NCBI RefSeq assembly: GCF_006742205.1
Contig: NZ_AP019721.1
Span: 2,356,001-2,420,000 of the forward strand
Direction of reading: 5' to 3'
Origin: Staphylococcus epidermidis
GTDB lineage: Bacteria > Bacillota > Bacilli > Staphylococcales > Staphylococcaceae
DNA length: 64,000 nucleotides
Numbering within the stretch: the stretch's first letter is position 1; each line of letters starts with the position of its first letter. The notes under the pieces were generated by a model. That model was not told the origin of the DNA, did not search any database, and worked only from the letters and a program-made list of their open reading frames with translations. The position numbers and the translations under genes were made by a program. Positions 37,348 to 47,666 of this stretch are shown here, piece by piece.

Positions 37348-40300
37348 CTATTTTTCTTTATTATCTTTTTTACGACGTCTTCCTAATAATAATGCTCCTA
37401 AACCTGCAAATAAAGTTCCAAGTAATGTGCCTTTAGAATCATGATCTTCATTAGCGCCTGTATCAGGTAATTTATCTTTTGCATTTTTATCAGAGTCCGA
37501 GTCACTGTCTGCGTCTGAATCACTATCGGAATCAGAGTCGCTGTCTGCGTCCGAGTCACTGTCTGAATCCGAGTCACTATCGGAGTCCGAATCGCTGTCG
37601 GAGTCGGAGTCACTATCGGAATCCGAGTCACTGTCTGAATCGGAATCACTATCTGCGTCTGAGTCACTGTCTGAGTCGGAATCGCTATCGGAATCCGAAT
37701 CGCTGTCAGAGTCTGAGTCGCTGTCTGAATCCGAGTCACTGTCTGAGTCCGAATCACTATCTGCGTCTGAGTCGCTATCTGAGTCCGAATCACTGTCGGA
37801 GTCGGAGTCACTGTCTGAATCTGAGTCACTATCGGAATCCGAGTCACTGTCTGCGTCGGAATCACTATCTGAATCGGAGTCACTGTCTGCGTCCGAGTCA
37901 CTGTCTGAATCCGAGTCGCTATCTGAGTCCGAGTCACTGTCTGAATCTGAATCGGAGTCGCTGTCTGAGTCCGAATCACTGTCTGAATCCGAGTCACTAT
38001 CGGAATCCGAATCGCTATCGGAATCCGAATCACTGTCTGAATCGGAGTCACTATCTGAGTCCGAGTCACTATCTGCGTCGGAATCACTATCTGAATCCGA
38101 GTCGCTGTCTGCATCCGAATCGCTATCGGAATCGGAATCACTATCTGCGTCTGAGTCACTATCTGAGTCAGAATCGCTGTCTGCGTCGGAATCACTATCT
38201 GAATCCGAGTCGCTATCGGAATCTGAGTCACTGTCTGAGTCAGAATCACTATCTGAATCCGAGTCGCTATCGGAATCTGAGTCACTGTCTGAATCCGAGT
38301 CACTGTCTGCGTCCGAGTCACTATCTGAGTCCGAATCGCTGTCTGAATCTGAATCACTGTCGGAGTCTGAGTCACTATCGGAATCCGAGTCACTGTCTGA
38401 ATCCGAGTCACTGTCTGCGTCCGAATCGCTGTCTGAGTCTGAGTCACTATCGGAATCCGAGTCACTGTCTGCGTCCGAATCGCTGTCTGAGTCTGAGTCA
38501 CTATCGGAATCCGAGTCACTGTCTGAATCCGAGTCACTGTCTGCGTCCGAATCACTATCTGAATCATCGTCAAAATAACCATTATCTATACTAAAGTCAT
38601 CATGATCAGTAATCGTTACACGAACATCTTCCCCATCAGCATCTTTTTCATCATCATTTCCAGAATTTGCTGTAGTTTGAGTCATGCCTTCCGGTTTCTC
38701 AAAATGAATAATGTAATTACCACTATCTAAATTATCAAATTGATACTTCCCATTTTCATCAGTTGTTGTAGTGCTAATTATATTTCCTTTTTCATCCTTT
38801 AACGTTACTTTAACACCAGAAATTCCTTTTTCATTGTCATCTTGGATACCATCTTTATTTGTATCTTTCCATACATAATCTCCAACACTATATTTTGGTG
38901 TTTTGTAGAAACCACTATCAATTGTGAGATTATCAGCTCCGTTAATGACGCCTGTTGTTGTTATACCGTTGGAGTCTACAGTTATATCCTGACCTGAATT
39001 CGCTTTTGTCGGTGTATAACCTGATGGTGTCTCAAACTCGACTGTGTAGCTTCCATTTTCTAATCCTTTAAATTGATAATGACCACTTGCGTCTGTTGTC
39101 GTTGTGCCAATGGCATTTCCATTTTTATCTTTTAACGTCACTTTGACACCAGAAATCCCTTTTTCACTGTCGTCTTGAATACCGTCTTTATTTGTATCTT
39201 CCCATACATAGTCACCTAAGTTATATGTTGGCTTGTAGAAACCTGAGTCTATTGTTTTATTATCTGCATCTTTGACTGTGACTGTTGTTTTCGTACCATT
39301 TGAATCTTTACCTTCGTCACTTCCCGAATTTTGTTTAGTCGATGTGTAGCCTTCCGGCGTCTCAAATTCTATTGTGTAATCCCCGTTCTCTAAACCTGTG
39401 AATTCATATTTACCATTTGAATCTGTTGTCGTTGTGCCAATGGTATCTCCATTTTTATTTTTTAACGTCACTTTGACATTTGAAATTCCCTTTTCATTGT
39501 CATCTTGGATACCATCTTTATTTGTATCTTCCCATACATAATCTCCGACACTATATTTTGGTGTTTTGTAGAAACCACTATCAATTGTGAGATTATCAGC
39601 TCCGTTAATGACGCCTGTTGTTGTTATACCGTTGGAGTCTACAGTTATATCCTGACCTGAATTCGCTTTTGTCGGTGTATAACCTGATGGTGTCTCAAAC
39701 TCGACTGTGTAGCTTCCATTTTCTAATCCTTTAAATTGATAATGACCACTTGCGTCTGTTGTCGTTGTGCCAATGGCATTTCCATTTTTATCTTTTAACG
39801 TCACTTTGACACCAGAAATCCCTTTTTCACTGTCGTCTTGAATACCATCTTTATTTGTATCTTCCCATACATAGTCACCTAAGTTATATGTTGGCTTGTA
39901 GAAACCTGAGTCTATTGTTTTATTATCTGCATCTTTGACTGTGACTGTTGTTTTCGTACCGTTTGAATCTTTACCTTCGTCACTTCCCGAATTTTGTTTA
40001 GTCGGTGTGTAGCCTTCCGGCGTCTCAAATTCTATTGTGTAATCCCCGTTCTCTAAACCTGTGAATTCATATTTACCATTTGAATCTGTTGTCGTTGTGC
40101 CAATAGTATCTCCATTTTTATTTTTTAACGTTACTTTAACACCAGAAATTCCTTTTTCATTGTCATCTTGGATACCATCTTTATTTGTATCTTCCCATAC
40201 ATAGTCACCTAAGTTATATGTTGGCTTGTAGAAACCTGAGTCTATTGTTTTATTATCTGCATCTTTGACTGTGACTGTTGTTTTCGTACCGTTTGAATCT

Positions 40301-42858
40301 TTACCTTCGTCACTTCCCGAATTTTGTTTAGTCGGTGTGTAGCCTTCCGGCGTCTCAAATTCTATTGTGTAATCCCCGTTCTCTAAACCTGTGAATTCAT
40401 ATTTACCATTTGAATCTGTTGTCGTTGTGCCAATAGTATCTCCATTTTTATTTTTTAACGTTACTTTAACACCAGAAATTCCTTTTTCATTGTCATCTTG
40501 GATACCATCTTTATTTGTATCTTCCCATACATAATCTCCGACATTGTATTTAGGAGTTAAATAAAAGCCAGTATCTACAGTCATATTATCAGCATTATTA
40601 ATTGTTCCTTTGGCAACAACTACTTTACGTGTACCATCACGTTCACCATCTGAATCTATTGCATCATTTGTAGAATTATTTGCGGGAGATGGCGTGTAAT
40701 TATCAGGAATCGCAAACTCGACTGTGTACGTTCCATTTTGTAAATTATCAAACTGATAATGTCCAGATTGATCAGTAGTTACACGTTGCAATTCTCTATT
40801 GTTACTGTCTTTAAGAGTAACATAAACACCTGCTAAACCTTTCTCATCATCATCTTGAACACCGTTTTTATTTTTATCTAACCATACATAGTCACCCAGA
40901 CTATATGTAGGATTATCCCCTTGTGCTGTTGAAGAACCATTGAGATAAGACACCGTTGTAGACTTCGTTCCACGGTAAAAATCATTTGTATTGGTAGTAC
41001 CATCTCTTGTTAACCAATATTCGGTATAAACATTTCCAGTTCCCGTTGGTCTCACTGCTTGAGTTACAATATACTTTTTACCATTTGCCATACTTCTAGC
41101 AAAATTGATATCAACTCTAGTACCATCTGCACTTACTTTAGGTGCAAATTGACTTGTCACATCTTTTACATTAGAACTATTTAAATCAGGATTGAAGCTA
41201 TCTACCATCGCATTGGTATCCGTCACTTCGTAAACTTTCACTTCACCTGGTATAAATTTACCATTTTTTACTGTTGAGAAATATTTAGCATATTTAGGGT
41301 TTTGGTTATTTTGGTTTAGATAAACAACTTCGTTATGTTTATTATTTACATTATCCACATTTGCTACCGCTGCTGTAGTTGTATTGTCCTTTTTATTACC
41401 ATAATCCACAATGAAGTCTTTTTTGACTACTTCGTTAGCAATCGTCACTTCCATAGGATAATTCTGATTATCCTTAATTGCTGTTTCCCTCTTAGGCGTC
41501 GCAATTAAATCAAAACTACCTGTAATATTTTGATATTGATCAACATAGTTAGTAAATGTATAAGTCGTCGTATTTGTAGTTTTATCATATACACCATTAG
41601 CTACAATAGAGCCATCCTTACTACGTAGTTGAGTTTTTATTGCAGGAAGTTCTAAACCACCCGGTCTAATATACTGACCATACTTAATAGTAAAAGTATC
41701 TCCCTCTTTTATGCTGTCATCTAATTCATAATTTGCTTTTAAATTAAATTGTTCGTTACTTGTTGGCCATATTACGTTATTAGCGTGATTATTACTCTTA
41801 TTAAGTGAAAGCGTAGGGTTTGTGATTTTAACTTTATCATTCACATTTTTACCACTATTAGGCTCAGCAGCTAAACTCATTAAATTCATGCGTGGACTTG
41901 CACTCTTATGTGGTGAATTTTTTGATTGAGATGTGTTTAGAGCTAATGGCGTATCGACACCATAATCAGGGTTAGAAAAGTCTTTTTTTAGTGCTTCAGC
42001 AATGATTGCTTCATTGATTTGTTCTCTAGATGCAGCTTTTAAATCTAAATTATCTCTAACTGCATTTGTAATTGCTTCTGTTTCATTAGAATCAACACCT
42101 AAACTAGCTACAGCACTTCGTGTGTAATCTTGCTTATCATTGACTGAACTATCTGTTGAAACAGAAGGTGTTTTTAATTTAGTTGTCGTGTGTTCAACAT
42201 CTTGAGTAGGTTCATCATTAAATTTTGTTTTATATACTTTTTGTTCTGATGGTTTTGAATCTAATTGTTTAGAAGGTGCTGACTGATTATCTGTACTGTC
42301 GTTATTTGCTTGTGATGAAGTTTTCTCACTTTGAGTTGGAGAGTCATTTGTGTCTAAATTTGATTTATTAGTAGACATTTGAGCTTGCTTAGTAGAATGT
42401 TCGTCTGTTTTACTTTCTTTAGATGTCGTTGAGGATGAATTTAAATTATCTTTTAAAGATGGATTATTCTTCTCAGTCGAATCTTGTTGTGTAGTTGAGG
42501 TTTTGGGTGTTTCAGCTATTGATTCCTCATTAACAGTTGGTGCTTCAACTTTTTTTACTTCAGTTGCATTGTTTACATTTGTTGTTTTCTCAGAACTATG
42601 TGATCCGTTGTCTAAATCGACTTGATTAAGTTTTGAGTTTTCATTATCACGACTACCTTTCTGTTCTTCTTTTGAAGCTGATTCTAATTGATTGTCTTCA
42701 GCCGCTTTAGCCTCATTGTCTGCGGCACCAAACATTAACGTAGCACCCACGAGTATTGAAGCTGTACCTACTGTGAACTTCCTAATCGAGTACTTGTTTA
42801 CCTTGTTGGATAGAAAATCCACTCTCTTGTTAATTGGTCCTTGTCTTCTCTTTTTCAT
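37348..42858 (-). CDS. sdrF: SdrF-type SD-repeat surface adhesin
   Basis: An 1836-aa cell-wall-anchored MSCRAMM. A YSIRK signal peptide ([16 protein letters not shown], residues 23-38) likely ends after NEAKA near 52. The A region spans about 53-650: a Ser/Thr/Asn/Gln-rich N1 part, then the N2-N3 folds (from about 335). Seven SdrD_B repeats, each opening with GDYVW and a calcium-binding [10 protein letters not shown] loop, fill 651-1429. About 360 residues of Ser-Asp repeat follow, with Ala substitutions (DSDAD). LPDTG at 1797-1801 is the sortase motif, then a membrane segment and [10 protein letters not shown]. Known: SdrF binds type I collagen through its B region. GGAGG precedes the ATG. 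Reference SdrF is, from memory, described with four B repeats, so this allele looks expanded. Confidence 0.96.
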   Translation of the reverse strand: MKKRRQGPINKRVDFLSNKVNKYSIRKFTVGTASILVGATLMFGAADNEAKAAEDNQLESASKEEQKGSRDNENSKLNQVDLDNGSHSSEKTTNVNNATEVKKVEAPTVNEESIAETPKTSTTQQDSTEKNNPSLKDNLNSSSTTSKESKTDEHSTKQAQMSTNKSNLDTNDSPTQSEKTSSQANNDSTDNQSAPSKQLDSKPSEQKVYKTKFNDEPTQDVEHTTTKLKTPSVSTDSSVNDKQDYTRSAVASLGVDSNETEAITNAVRDNLDLKAASREQINEAIIAEALKKDFSNPDYGVDTPLALNTSQSKNSPHKSASPRMNLMSLAAEPNSGKNVNDKVKITNPTLSLNKSNNHANNVIWPTSNEQFNLKANYELDDSIKEGDTFTIKYGQYIRPGGLELPAIKTQLRSKDGSIVANGVYDKTTNTTTYTFTNYVDQYQNITGSFDLIATPKRETAIKDNQNYPMEVTIANEVVKKDFIVDYGNKKDNTTTAAVANVDNVNNKHNEVVYLNQNNQNPKYAKYFSTVKNGKFIPGEVKVYEVTDTNAMVDSFNPDLNSSNVKDVTSQFAPKVSADGTRVDINFARSMANGKKYIVTQAVRPTGTGNVYTEYWLTRDGTTNTNDFYRGTKSTTVSYLNGSSTAQGDNPTYSLGDYVWLDKNKNGVQDDDEKGLAGVYVTLKDSNNRELQRVTTDQSGHYQFDNLQNGTYTVEFAIPDNYTPSPANNSTNDAIDSDGERDGTRKVVVAKGTINNADNMTVDTGFYLTPKYNVGDYVWEDTNKDGIQDDNEKGISGVKVTLKNKNGDTIGTTTTDSNGKYEFTGLENGDYTIEFETPEGYTPTKQNSGSDEGKDSNGTKTTVTVKDADNKTIDSGFYKPTYNLGDYVWEDTNKDGIQDDNEKGISGVKVTLKNKNGDTIGTTTTDSNGKYEFTGLENGDYTIEFETPEGYTPTKQNSGSDEGKDSNGTKTTVTVKDADNKTIDSGFYKPTYNLGDYVWEDTNKDGIQDDSEKGISGVKVTLKDKNGNAIGTTTTDASGHYQFKGLENGSYTVEFETPSGYTPTKANSGQDITVDSNGITTTGVINGADNLTIDSGFYKTPKYSVGDYVWEDTNKDGIQDDNEKGISNVKVTLKNKNGDTIGTTTTDSNGKYEFTGLENGDYTIEFETPEGYTSTKQNSGSDEGKDSNGTKTTVTVKDADNKTIDSGFYKPTYNLGDYVWEDTNKDGIQDDSEKGISGVKVTLKDKNGNAIGTTTTDASGHYQFKGLENGSYTVEFETPSGYTPTKANSGQDITVDSNGITTTGVINGADNLTIDSGFYKTPKYSVGDYVWKDTNKDGIQDDNEKGISGVKVTLKDEKGNIISTTTTDENGKYQFDNLDSGNYIIHFEKPEGMTQTTANSGNDDEKDADGEDVRVTITDHDDFSIDNGYFDDDSDSDSDADSDSDSDSDSDSDSDSDSDSDSDADSDSDSDSDSDSDSDSDADSDSDSDSDSDSDSDSDSDSDSDSDSDSDSDSDSDADSDSDSDSDSDSDSDSDSDSDSDSDSDSDSDSDSDSDSDSDADSDSDSDSDSDADSDSDSDSDSDADSDSDSDSDSDADSDSDSDSDSDSDSDSDSDSDSDSDSDSDSDSDSDSDSDSDSDSDSDSDSDSDSDSDSDSDADSDSDSDSDSDADSDSDSDSDSDSDSDSDSDSDSDSDSDSDADSDSDSDSDSDSDSDSDSDSDSDSDSDSDSDSDSDADSDSDSDSDSDSDSDSDSDSDSDSDSDSDSDSDSDADSDSDSDSDSDADSDSDSDKNAKDKLPDTGANEDHDSKGTLLGTLFAGLGALLLGRRRKKDNKEK
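37491..38571 (-). repeat. SD dipeptide repeat tract of sdrF
   Basis: About 1.08 kb built on an 18-bp period (TCnGAnTCnGAnTCnGAn on the coding strand), encoding (Ser-Asp)n with an Asp-Ala replacement at intervals of 6-10 dipeptides. Synonymous third bases vary, which limits exact repeats, but length change by slippage is expected. Confidence 0.95.
38572..40908 (-). repeat. Seven tandem B (Cna-B-like, calcium-binding) repeats
   Basis: Units of about 330-336 bp. The GDYVW motifs occur at roughly 40.9, 40.5, 40.2, 39.87, 39.54, 39.2 and 38.87 kb. Blocks 38.87-39.5 and 39.53-40.2 kb are almost identical at nucleotide level with an offset of 663 bp, showing that a two-repeat block was duplicated recently. 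Confidence 0.92.
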
Positions 42859-44262
42859 ACTATACCTCCAGTTAAAATAAATATTTTACAAGGAAATAAT
42901 TTGAATATTTACTTGTAAATTGCATTTACATTTTTATGTAAATACTTTATAAGCATAATTTATCCAATAAAGCAAAACAATACTTTTTTAAAAAAATAAA
43001 TTAATATAATAATATAAATTACCCCAATTATTTTTATAATTACTTTTAATTCCTTTCATTTTTCGGCTTTTATTTCTATAAATAAAATTTAAAGATGCTT
43101 TATTATAAAAGTATAAAAGCATTTAACTTTTAGGAGTAAAAATGCTCTATAATGGAGGTTAGAAACTAATAATCTTTGCTACTAATTCTAAATTAGCAGT
43201 ACAAAACAGATGAAAAATTAAATAATTATTTCTTTCTATAAAAACTTTAAAAGAATGATTATTTAATAATAAAATTATGTAATTTATTTTTATAGATATC
43301 TTAAAAACTTTACATTTTCTATAGAATTTTCGTTGGTAAGAGAGTTAAAACAAGGTTTTTACAAACATCTTGCAAAATAAATTGAACCACCACATATTTA
43401 AATTAATCTTTATCAAATTTCAATACAGTCTTAACTATAAATTTTTAATATTTACCAAATGTATTCATAAATAAAGCTTAAATTATAGGATTGTTTGGAA
43501 ATATGAATCATAGAGAAGACTATTAGCTGTAAGTGCTAGAAACCTCAAAATAGTGATAGTCAATTTTATACAAAAACTCTATCTAATTTTTCAAACCCAA
43601 AGATAAAGCGATTGAGCTAAATGATTTTTCTTTCACAACTCTCCTGTAGAAAATCTTTAAGTTAAGAAATTTTTGAAATTATCTAATACGTTTAAAATGA
43701 TATCTAGTCAATCTCTTGAAGAAGATCCTAAGAAATTTGAGGAATTCGAGTGATAAAATTTGTTTCAATTGAGAGGATATTCTATATATTTATTCATTTT
43801 AAAAATAAAACTTTCTCAAACACCAAATATTTTCTAAACTATTACAAAAATCTAATTGCTTTTCATTCATTAAATAATACAACAAATTATATTTAATCAA
43901 AAGAATTTTCTAATTAGATTATTTTAAATTATAAAAAATATACAATCTTTAACTTTAATAATAAATTAAACGTAATTTATCATACAATCTATATCTCCAA
44001 CATTTAAAACTGTTGATAGCAAATAAACAGCTATGATTGTCACACAATTCTGTAAATTATACACATATAATCCAGCTGCTGTGGATAATCACACCCTAAC
44101 TTAAAACGTTGCTATAACAACTTTTCTATTTTTTACCTATCTAGTTATCCACAAATCACTTCTCATCTTTAAAAACATTAATAATTTTTTAATCTTAATT
44201 TTATATTGAATTAATGACCTTGGATTACGATTGAAAAGAAAATGAAAATAAGGGATGAAAAT
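42859..44262. other. 1.4-kb AT-rich noncoding stretch between divergent sdrF and MFS genes
   Basis: No gene with a ribosome site was found. A short frame at 43697-43753 (MISSQSLEEDPKKFEEFE) may be a coding remnant. The left part must hold the sdrF promoter. The right part holds three DnaA boxes. Confidence 0.6.
44057..44153. promoter_or_regulatory. Cluster of three DnaA boxes
   Basis: TTATACACA (44057-44065, plus), TGTGGATAA (44080-44088, i.e. TTATCCACA on minus) and TTATCCACA (44145-44153, plus) all fit the DnaA consensus TTATNCACA, two of them the strongest TTATCCACA form, within 97 bp. The region upstream is extremely AT-rich. dnaA is expected beyond the right edge, so this is not the usual oriC position. 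Confidence 0.75.
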
Positions 44263-45627
44263 ATGGATTTCGTTAAATCAAAAACTGACTTATTTAGACT
44301 CATAGACAATGAAGCTCAAACATCGACATCTAAGATGGTTTTATTCTTAATATTAGGAACTATATTTTTAGATGCATATGATATTACTATTTTAGGTACA
44401 ATGACTGATCAACTCACTCAACAGTTTCACTTATCACCAGCAACGCTATCTATAGTAATGACCTCTTTACCTATTGGTGCATTATTTGGTGCATTACTTG
44501 GTGGTACATTAGCACATCAGTTTGGACGCAAGCGTATTTTATCAATTGCCTTACTAACACTTACTGTAACCTCTCTTGGTGCGGCACTCGCACCAAATGT
44601 AATTATTCTAATAATATGTCGTTGTATAATGGGGTTTGCTATTGGAATGGATAGTCCAGTTGCTTTCACTTTTATTGCGGAAATAAGTAATTTAAAGCAC
44701 AAAGGAAGAAATGTTAACTATTGGCAAGTCGTTTGGTATGTTGCAATAGTTACTTCTGCTTTAGTGGTCACTGCGTTCTTTATGCTAGGGGCTGGTGCAC
44801 ATTTGTGGAGATATGCAGTTGGATTTGGTGCACTTATTGCTTTTGTCTTGTACATCTTGCGAATTAAATATTTACACGAAAGTCCGACATGGGTGATTAA
44901 TCATTATTCTTTAGAAAAAGCAACTGAATTTATAAGAAAATATTATCATAAAGACATCCACCTAGAGGGAACGCTTGAAGATGATTTAAATTCTGATGTG
45001 ACTTCGCCACATAATTCTTGGACAGACTTATTTAAACCGAGATATATAAAAAGAATTATCCTGGCGACTGCGATTTCAACATTACAAGGTATGCAGTACT
45101 ATGGTGTCGGTTTATACATACCTATTATTGCAACTTATCTTATTAGTAAGGATAAAATAGGTGTATTATTAGGTACTGCTATAGTCAATATAGCAGGTAT
45201 TCTAGGCGCATATTTAGGTGCTCAATTGACTTATAAATTAGGTACACGCAAGCTTACAATGATAGGCTTCACACTTGTATTACTTTCAATGGTATGTGTA
45301 GGACTCTTTTATCATCATCTACCAATGCTTCTTAACACTTTCCTTATTGGATTATTTTTATTTGGCCATTCAGGAGGTCCTGGTACTCAAGGAAAAACAA
45401 TTGGTGCCTTATCATTTCCGACTCATTTACGTTCACAAGCTACTGGCTTTGTAGAATCTGTAAGTCGTACTGGTAGTATCATAGGTACTTTTGTCTTTCC
45501 AATCATTCTTGCTACAGTAGGTCTAACGAATACTATGTTAATCTTGTCTATTGTCCCTTTACTCGGAATTATCATAACAGTATCTATAAAATGGGAAGCT
45601 GTCGGTAAGCATATTGAAGTAGAATAA
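44263..45627 (+). CDS. MFS transporter (sugar/aromatic-acid:H+ symporter type)
   Basis: A 454-aa twelve-helix transporter. The first helix has FLDAYDITILGTM, the DxxD-like motif seen in aromatic-acid:proton symporters; GGTLAHQFGRKRIL in the helix 2-3 loop is the MFS signature; FIAEISNLKHKGRNV follows helix 4 and LKYLHESPTWVI-type residues end helix 6. The ATG at 44263 has AAGGGA eight bases upstream and is preferred to the ATG at 44242. It is divergent from sdrF and convergent with the signal peptidase gene. Substrate unknown. Confidence 0.87.
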   Translation: MDFVKSKTDLFRLIDNEAQTSTSKMVLFLILGTIFLDAYDITILGTMTDQLTQQFHLSPATLSIVMTSLPIGALFGALLGGTLAHQFGRKRILSIALLTLTVTSLGAALAPNVIILIICRCIMGFAIGMDSPVAFTFIAEISNLKHKGRNVNYWQVVWYVAIVTSALVVTAFFMLGAGAHLWRYAVGFGALIAFVLYILRIKYLHESPTWVINHYSLEKATEFIRKYYHKDIHLEGTLEDDLNSDVTSPHNSWTDLFKPRYIKRIILATAISTLQGMQYYGVGLYIPIIATYLISKDKIGVLLGTAIVNIAGILGAYLGAQLTYKLGTRKLTMIGFTLVLLSMVCVGLFYHHLPMLLNTFLIGLFLFGHSGGPGTQGKTIGALSFPTHLRSQATGFVESVSRTGSIIGTFVFPIILATVGLTNTMLILSIVPLLGIIITVSIKWEAVGKHIEVE

Positions 45628-45634
45628 GCATTAA

Positions 45635-45682
45635 AAAACCCCTTAGTACGTATGTCATTGAAAATATGCACTAAGGGGTTTT
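45635..45682. terminator. Bidirectional terminator
   Basis: AAAACCCCTTAGT (45635-45647) pairs perfectly with ACTAAGGGGTTTT (45670-45682). T-runs flank it on both strands, serving the MFS and signal peptidase genes. Confidence 0.88.
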
Positions 45683-45688
45683 ATTTAA

Positions 45689-46267
45689 TTAGTTAGGAAA
45701 TGTTCCAGGATTAAAACTACCGCCCCACCGATTAAATGGCCAGTATCTCAAAACTACTTTTCCAACAACTTGATTTTTATCTAAAAGACCTACTTCATCC
45801 ATGCGACTGTCAATACTGTTTTGACGATTATCACCTAAAACCAAGTATTTACCACTAGGAATTTTCATATTGCCATTCGTACCCTTAAGATCTTTAGACT
45901 TAAAGTTTTCCGTTAGATATTCTCCAACTTTATGTTTTTTATTTTCACTTAAATAAGGCTCATCTACTTTTTTACCGTTTAAATATAGTTGATCTTTTTT
46001 ATATTCTACTGAATCACCTGGTTTACCAATAAGTCGCTTAATATAATCTTGCTTCGCGTTAGCATGAAAAATCACTACATCTCCTGTATCAATATGATCA
46101 AGTGTTTTTGCTATACGACTTACTATCACTTTTTCTCTATTTTCAAATGTTGGATGCATAGACGCTCCTTTGACTGTATAAGAAGCAAATAAAAACTTTT
46201 GCACAAGTGTGACGATAACAATTGCAACGATTATGGCTACAATCCATTCTATTATTTCTTTCTTCAT
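45689..46267 (-). CDS. Type I signal peptidase
   Basis: A 192-aa membrane protease removing signal peptides. One N-terminal membrane helix (residues 7-29), then the catalytic Ser36 in GASMHPTF and Lys77 in DYIKRLIGKPGD, with LGDNRQNSIDSR near 152 as box D/E. These positions equal those known for S. aureus SpsB. It is a stand-alone copy here; staphylococci also carry the essential spsA-spsB pair elsewhere, so this is probably an extra paralogue. Downstream of it lies nothing but the terminator; upstream is the broken serine-rich gene. A possible role in processing nearby secreted proteins is inference. Confidence 0.9.
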   Translation of the reverse strand: MKKEIIEWIVAIIVAIVIVTLVQKFLFASYTVKGASMHPTFENREKVIVSRIAKTLDHIDTGDVVIFHANAKQDYIKRLIGKPGDSVEYKKDQLYLNGKKVDEPYLSENKKHKVGEYLTENFKSKDLKGTNGNMKIPSGKYLVLGDNRQNSIDSRMDEVGLLDKNQVVGKVVLRYWPFNRWGGSFNPGTFPN

Positions 46268-46332
46268 TATTATGGCTCCCTTGATATGTTTTTATGTCAT
46301 TTATTACTAAGCTTACATGGGCTCATAAAAGA

Positions 46333-46977
46333 TTACTGAACAACACCATTTTTAACTTTAATGTGTTTTCCTTTTTCAATTTTGTCATATTGTTTTTTAG
46401 GTACGACAACGACACGCTTTCCTTGTTTGGTCTTTACAGTAACAGTATAAAGTTTCTCATGAGGCTTCATTTGTTGTTTCAACATATGAAACTGAGCATC
46501 TACACTGTTTTTCTTTTCATGTTGATTTAAAAACGAATGTGCAAAAATATAATAGAATAATCAATTATTATAATAAGTTGTAGCAATATATTGAGATGAG
46601 TATGGTGCACTTGAATCATAAGGTCTTTGAGACGGCATCAAAGAACGAGATTGTGCTTTTTGTCTTGATACACTTTGTTGTCCTTTATTTTTGGTTGCTG
46701 TTACACGACTTGATTTTGTTGCTTGTTGGGCAGCACGCTGACTAGATTGTTGTGCATTGCGAGACGCATTTATTGCACTAGAACGACTCATACTTGTACT
46801 TGAAGAAGTTGAACCTCTAGATGCAGAAGCTGCACTGCTACTTGAACTAGAACTTGCCGAACTGGAACTACTCGTTCCTCCTGACGTTGTTGCATGAGAA
46901 TATGTACTGACAATACTTAAAGAAGACGTGAGAAGTACCATTATTACGCAACTTGTTTTAAATAATAGCTGTTTCAT
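46333..46977 (-). pseudogene. Serine-rich secreted protein interrupted by an in-frame TGA
   Basis: An ATG at 46977 starts a signal peptide (KQLLFKTSCVIMVLLTSSLSIVSTYSHA), then a Ser/Ala-rich segment and a Gln/Arg-rich part, ending at TGA (46561-46563) after 138 codons. The same frame continues for 75 codons to TAA at 46333-46335, reading LFYYIFAHSFLNQHEKKNSV ... TKQGKRVVVVPKKQYDKIEKGKHIKVKNGVVQ, which looks like real protein. A single change TGG to TGA would explain it. So the intact form would be 214 aa with a C-terminal basic beta domain. Possible alternatives are readthrough or a naturally short protein. The start lies 15 bases after a lipoprotein gene, so the two form an operon. Confidence 0.75.
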
Positions 46978-46992
46978 TTTGTCACCTTTCTT

Positions 46993-47373
46993 TTACTTCG
47001 TAACTTCATCTTTCGAAACGGCTTTGCCTTCAACATCATCATCACCATAAATCATATATGGTGGTCGATATACATGAATTTTCTTCCCATCCTTTACAAT
47101 ATATGGTTTTTTATTACCATCACCTAGTATATGTTCATACACGTGATCTAAATCAGCTTTTTCTATATGTGATTTACCTTTTTTATCTTTATATTTAATC
47201 TCAACATTTGGCGTTTCAGAATCTCCATCATTTAATATTTCATAATAAACATAATCATATTTATCAGATTTTTGACTTTCCTTAGATGGCTCTTTTTGTT
47301 TTCCAGAACCTCCACATGCACTTAAAGTAACAGTTATGGTAAGTATACTTATGATCATAAAAACTTTTTTCAT
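46993..47373 (-). CDS. Small lipoprotein
   Basis: A 126-aa secreted protein: signal KKVFMIISILTITVTL and lipobox LSAC (Cys20). The mature part is a Lys/Asp/Tyr-rich small domain (KYDYVYYEILNDGDSETPNVEIKYKDKKGKSHIEK) with no known motif. The ATG at 47373 has AAAGGAG seven bases upstream; the upstream ATG at 47394 has none. It precedes the serine-rich gene by 15 bases. Both are exported, so they may act together; no function can be named. Confidence 0.8.
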   Translation of the reverse strand: MKKVFMIISILTITVTLSACGGSGKQKEPSKESQKSDKYDYVYYEILNDGDSETPNVEIKYKDKKGKSHIEKADLDHVYEHILGDGNKKPYIVKDGKKIHVYRPPYMIYGDDDVEGKAVSKDEVTK

Positions 47374-47570
47374 ATTAATACTCCTTTTCTCCATTCATAA
47401 ATTCATAATAAATTATAACAAACAATTTTTAAATTATTATTAATGATTAACTAAAACCTTATTTTTAAAAATTCAGTTTAAATTAAGCGCCATGGATAAT
47501 CCGGAAAATTAAACCAAAAGCATTCACTTATATGTATTTTGATAAATTATAAAACAAGTATCTTTCAAAC

Positions 47571-47636
47571 ATGTAAGTTTCATGTCTATAAATGTAAGTT
47601 TAGATAAAGGCAAGGATATCCCAACCATCCTACAAT
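47571..47636 (+). promoter_or_regulatory. Putative response-regulator site and promoter of vraDEH
   Basis: ATGTAAGTTT occurs twice (47571-47580 and 47592-47601), exactly 21 bp apart. Seven to thirty bases downstream a weak -35 (AGGCAA, 47608-47613) is 17 bp from TACAAT (47631-47636). Tandem sites two helical turns apart beside a poor -35 fit activation by an OmpR-type regulator such as BraR/NsaR, which controls vraDEH in S. aureus. Confidence 0.65.
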
Positions 47637-47666
47637 TTAAATATAGATAACTAAAGGAGTGAGAGG

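Noticed and set aside
37491-38571. Regular repeats resembling a CRISPR array
   Set aside because: Spacing is continuous with an 18-bp period, without unique spacers; it encodes (Ser-Asp)n in frame.
37398-38594. Long open frames of about 370-390 codons on both strands across the SD tract
   Set aside because: They are products of the 18-bp period of the Ser-Asp repeat, which lacks stops in several frames. The frame of sdrF has signal peptide, B repeats and LPDTG, so the others are shadows.
46294-46530. 78-codon plus-strand frame
   Set aside because: It lies opposite the continuation of the serine-rich secreted gene, has no ribosome site and an implausible composition.
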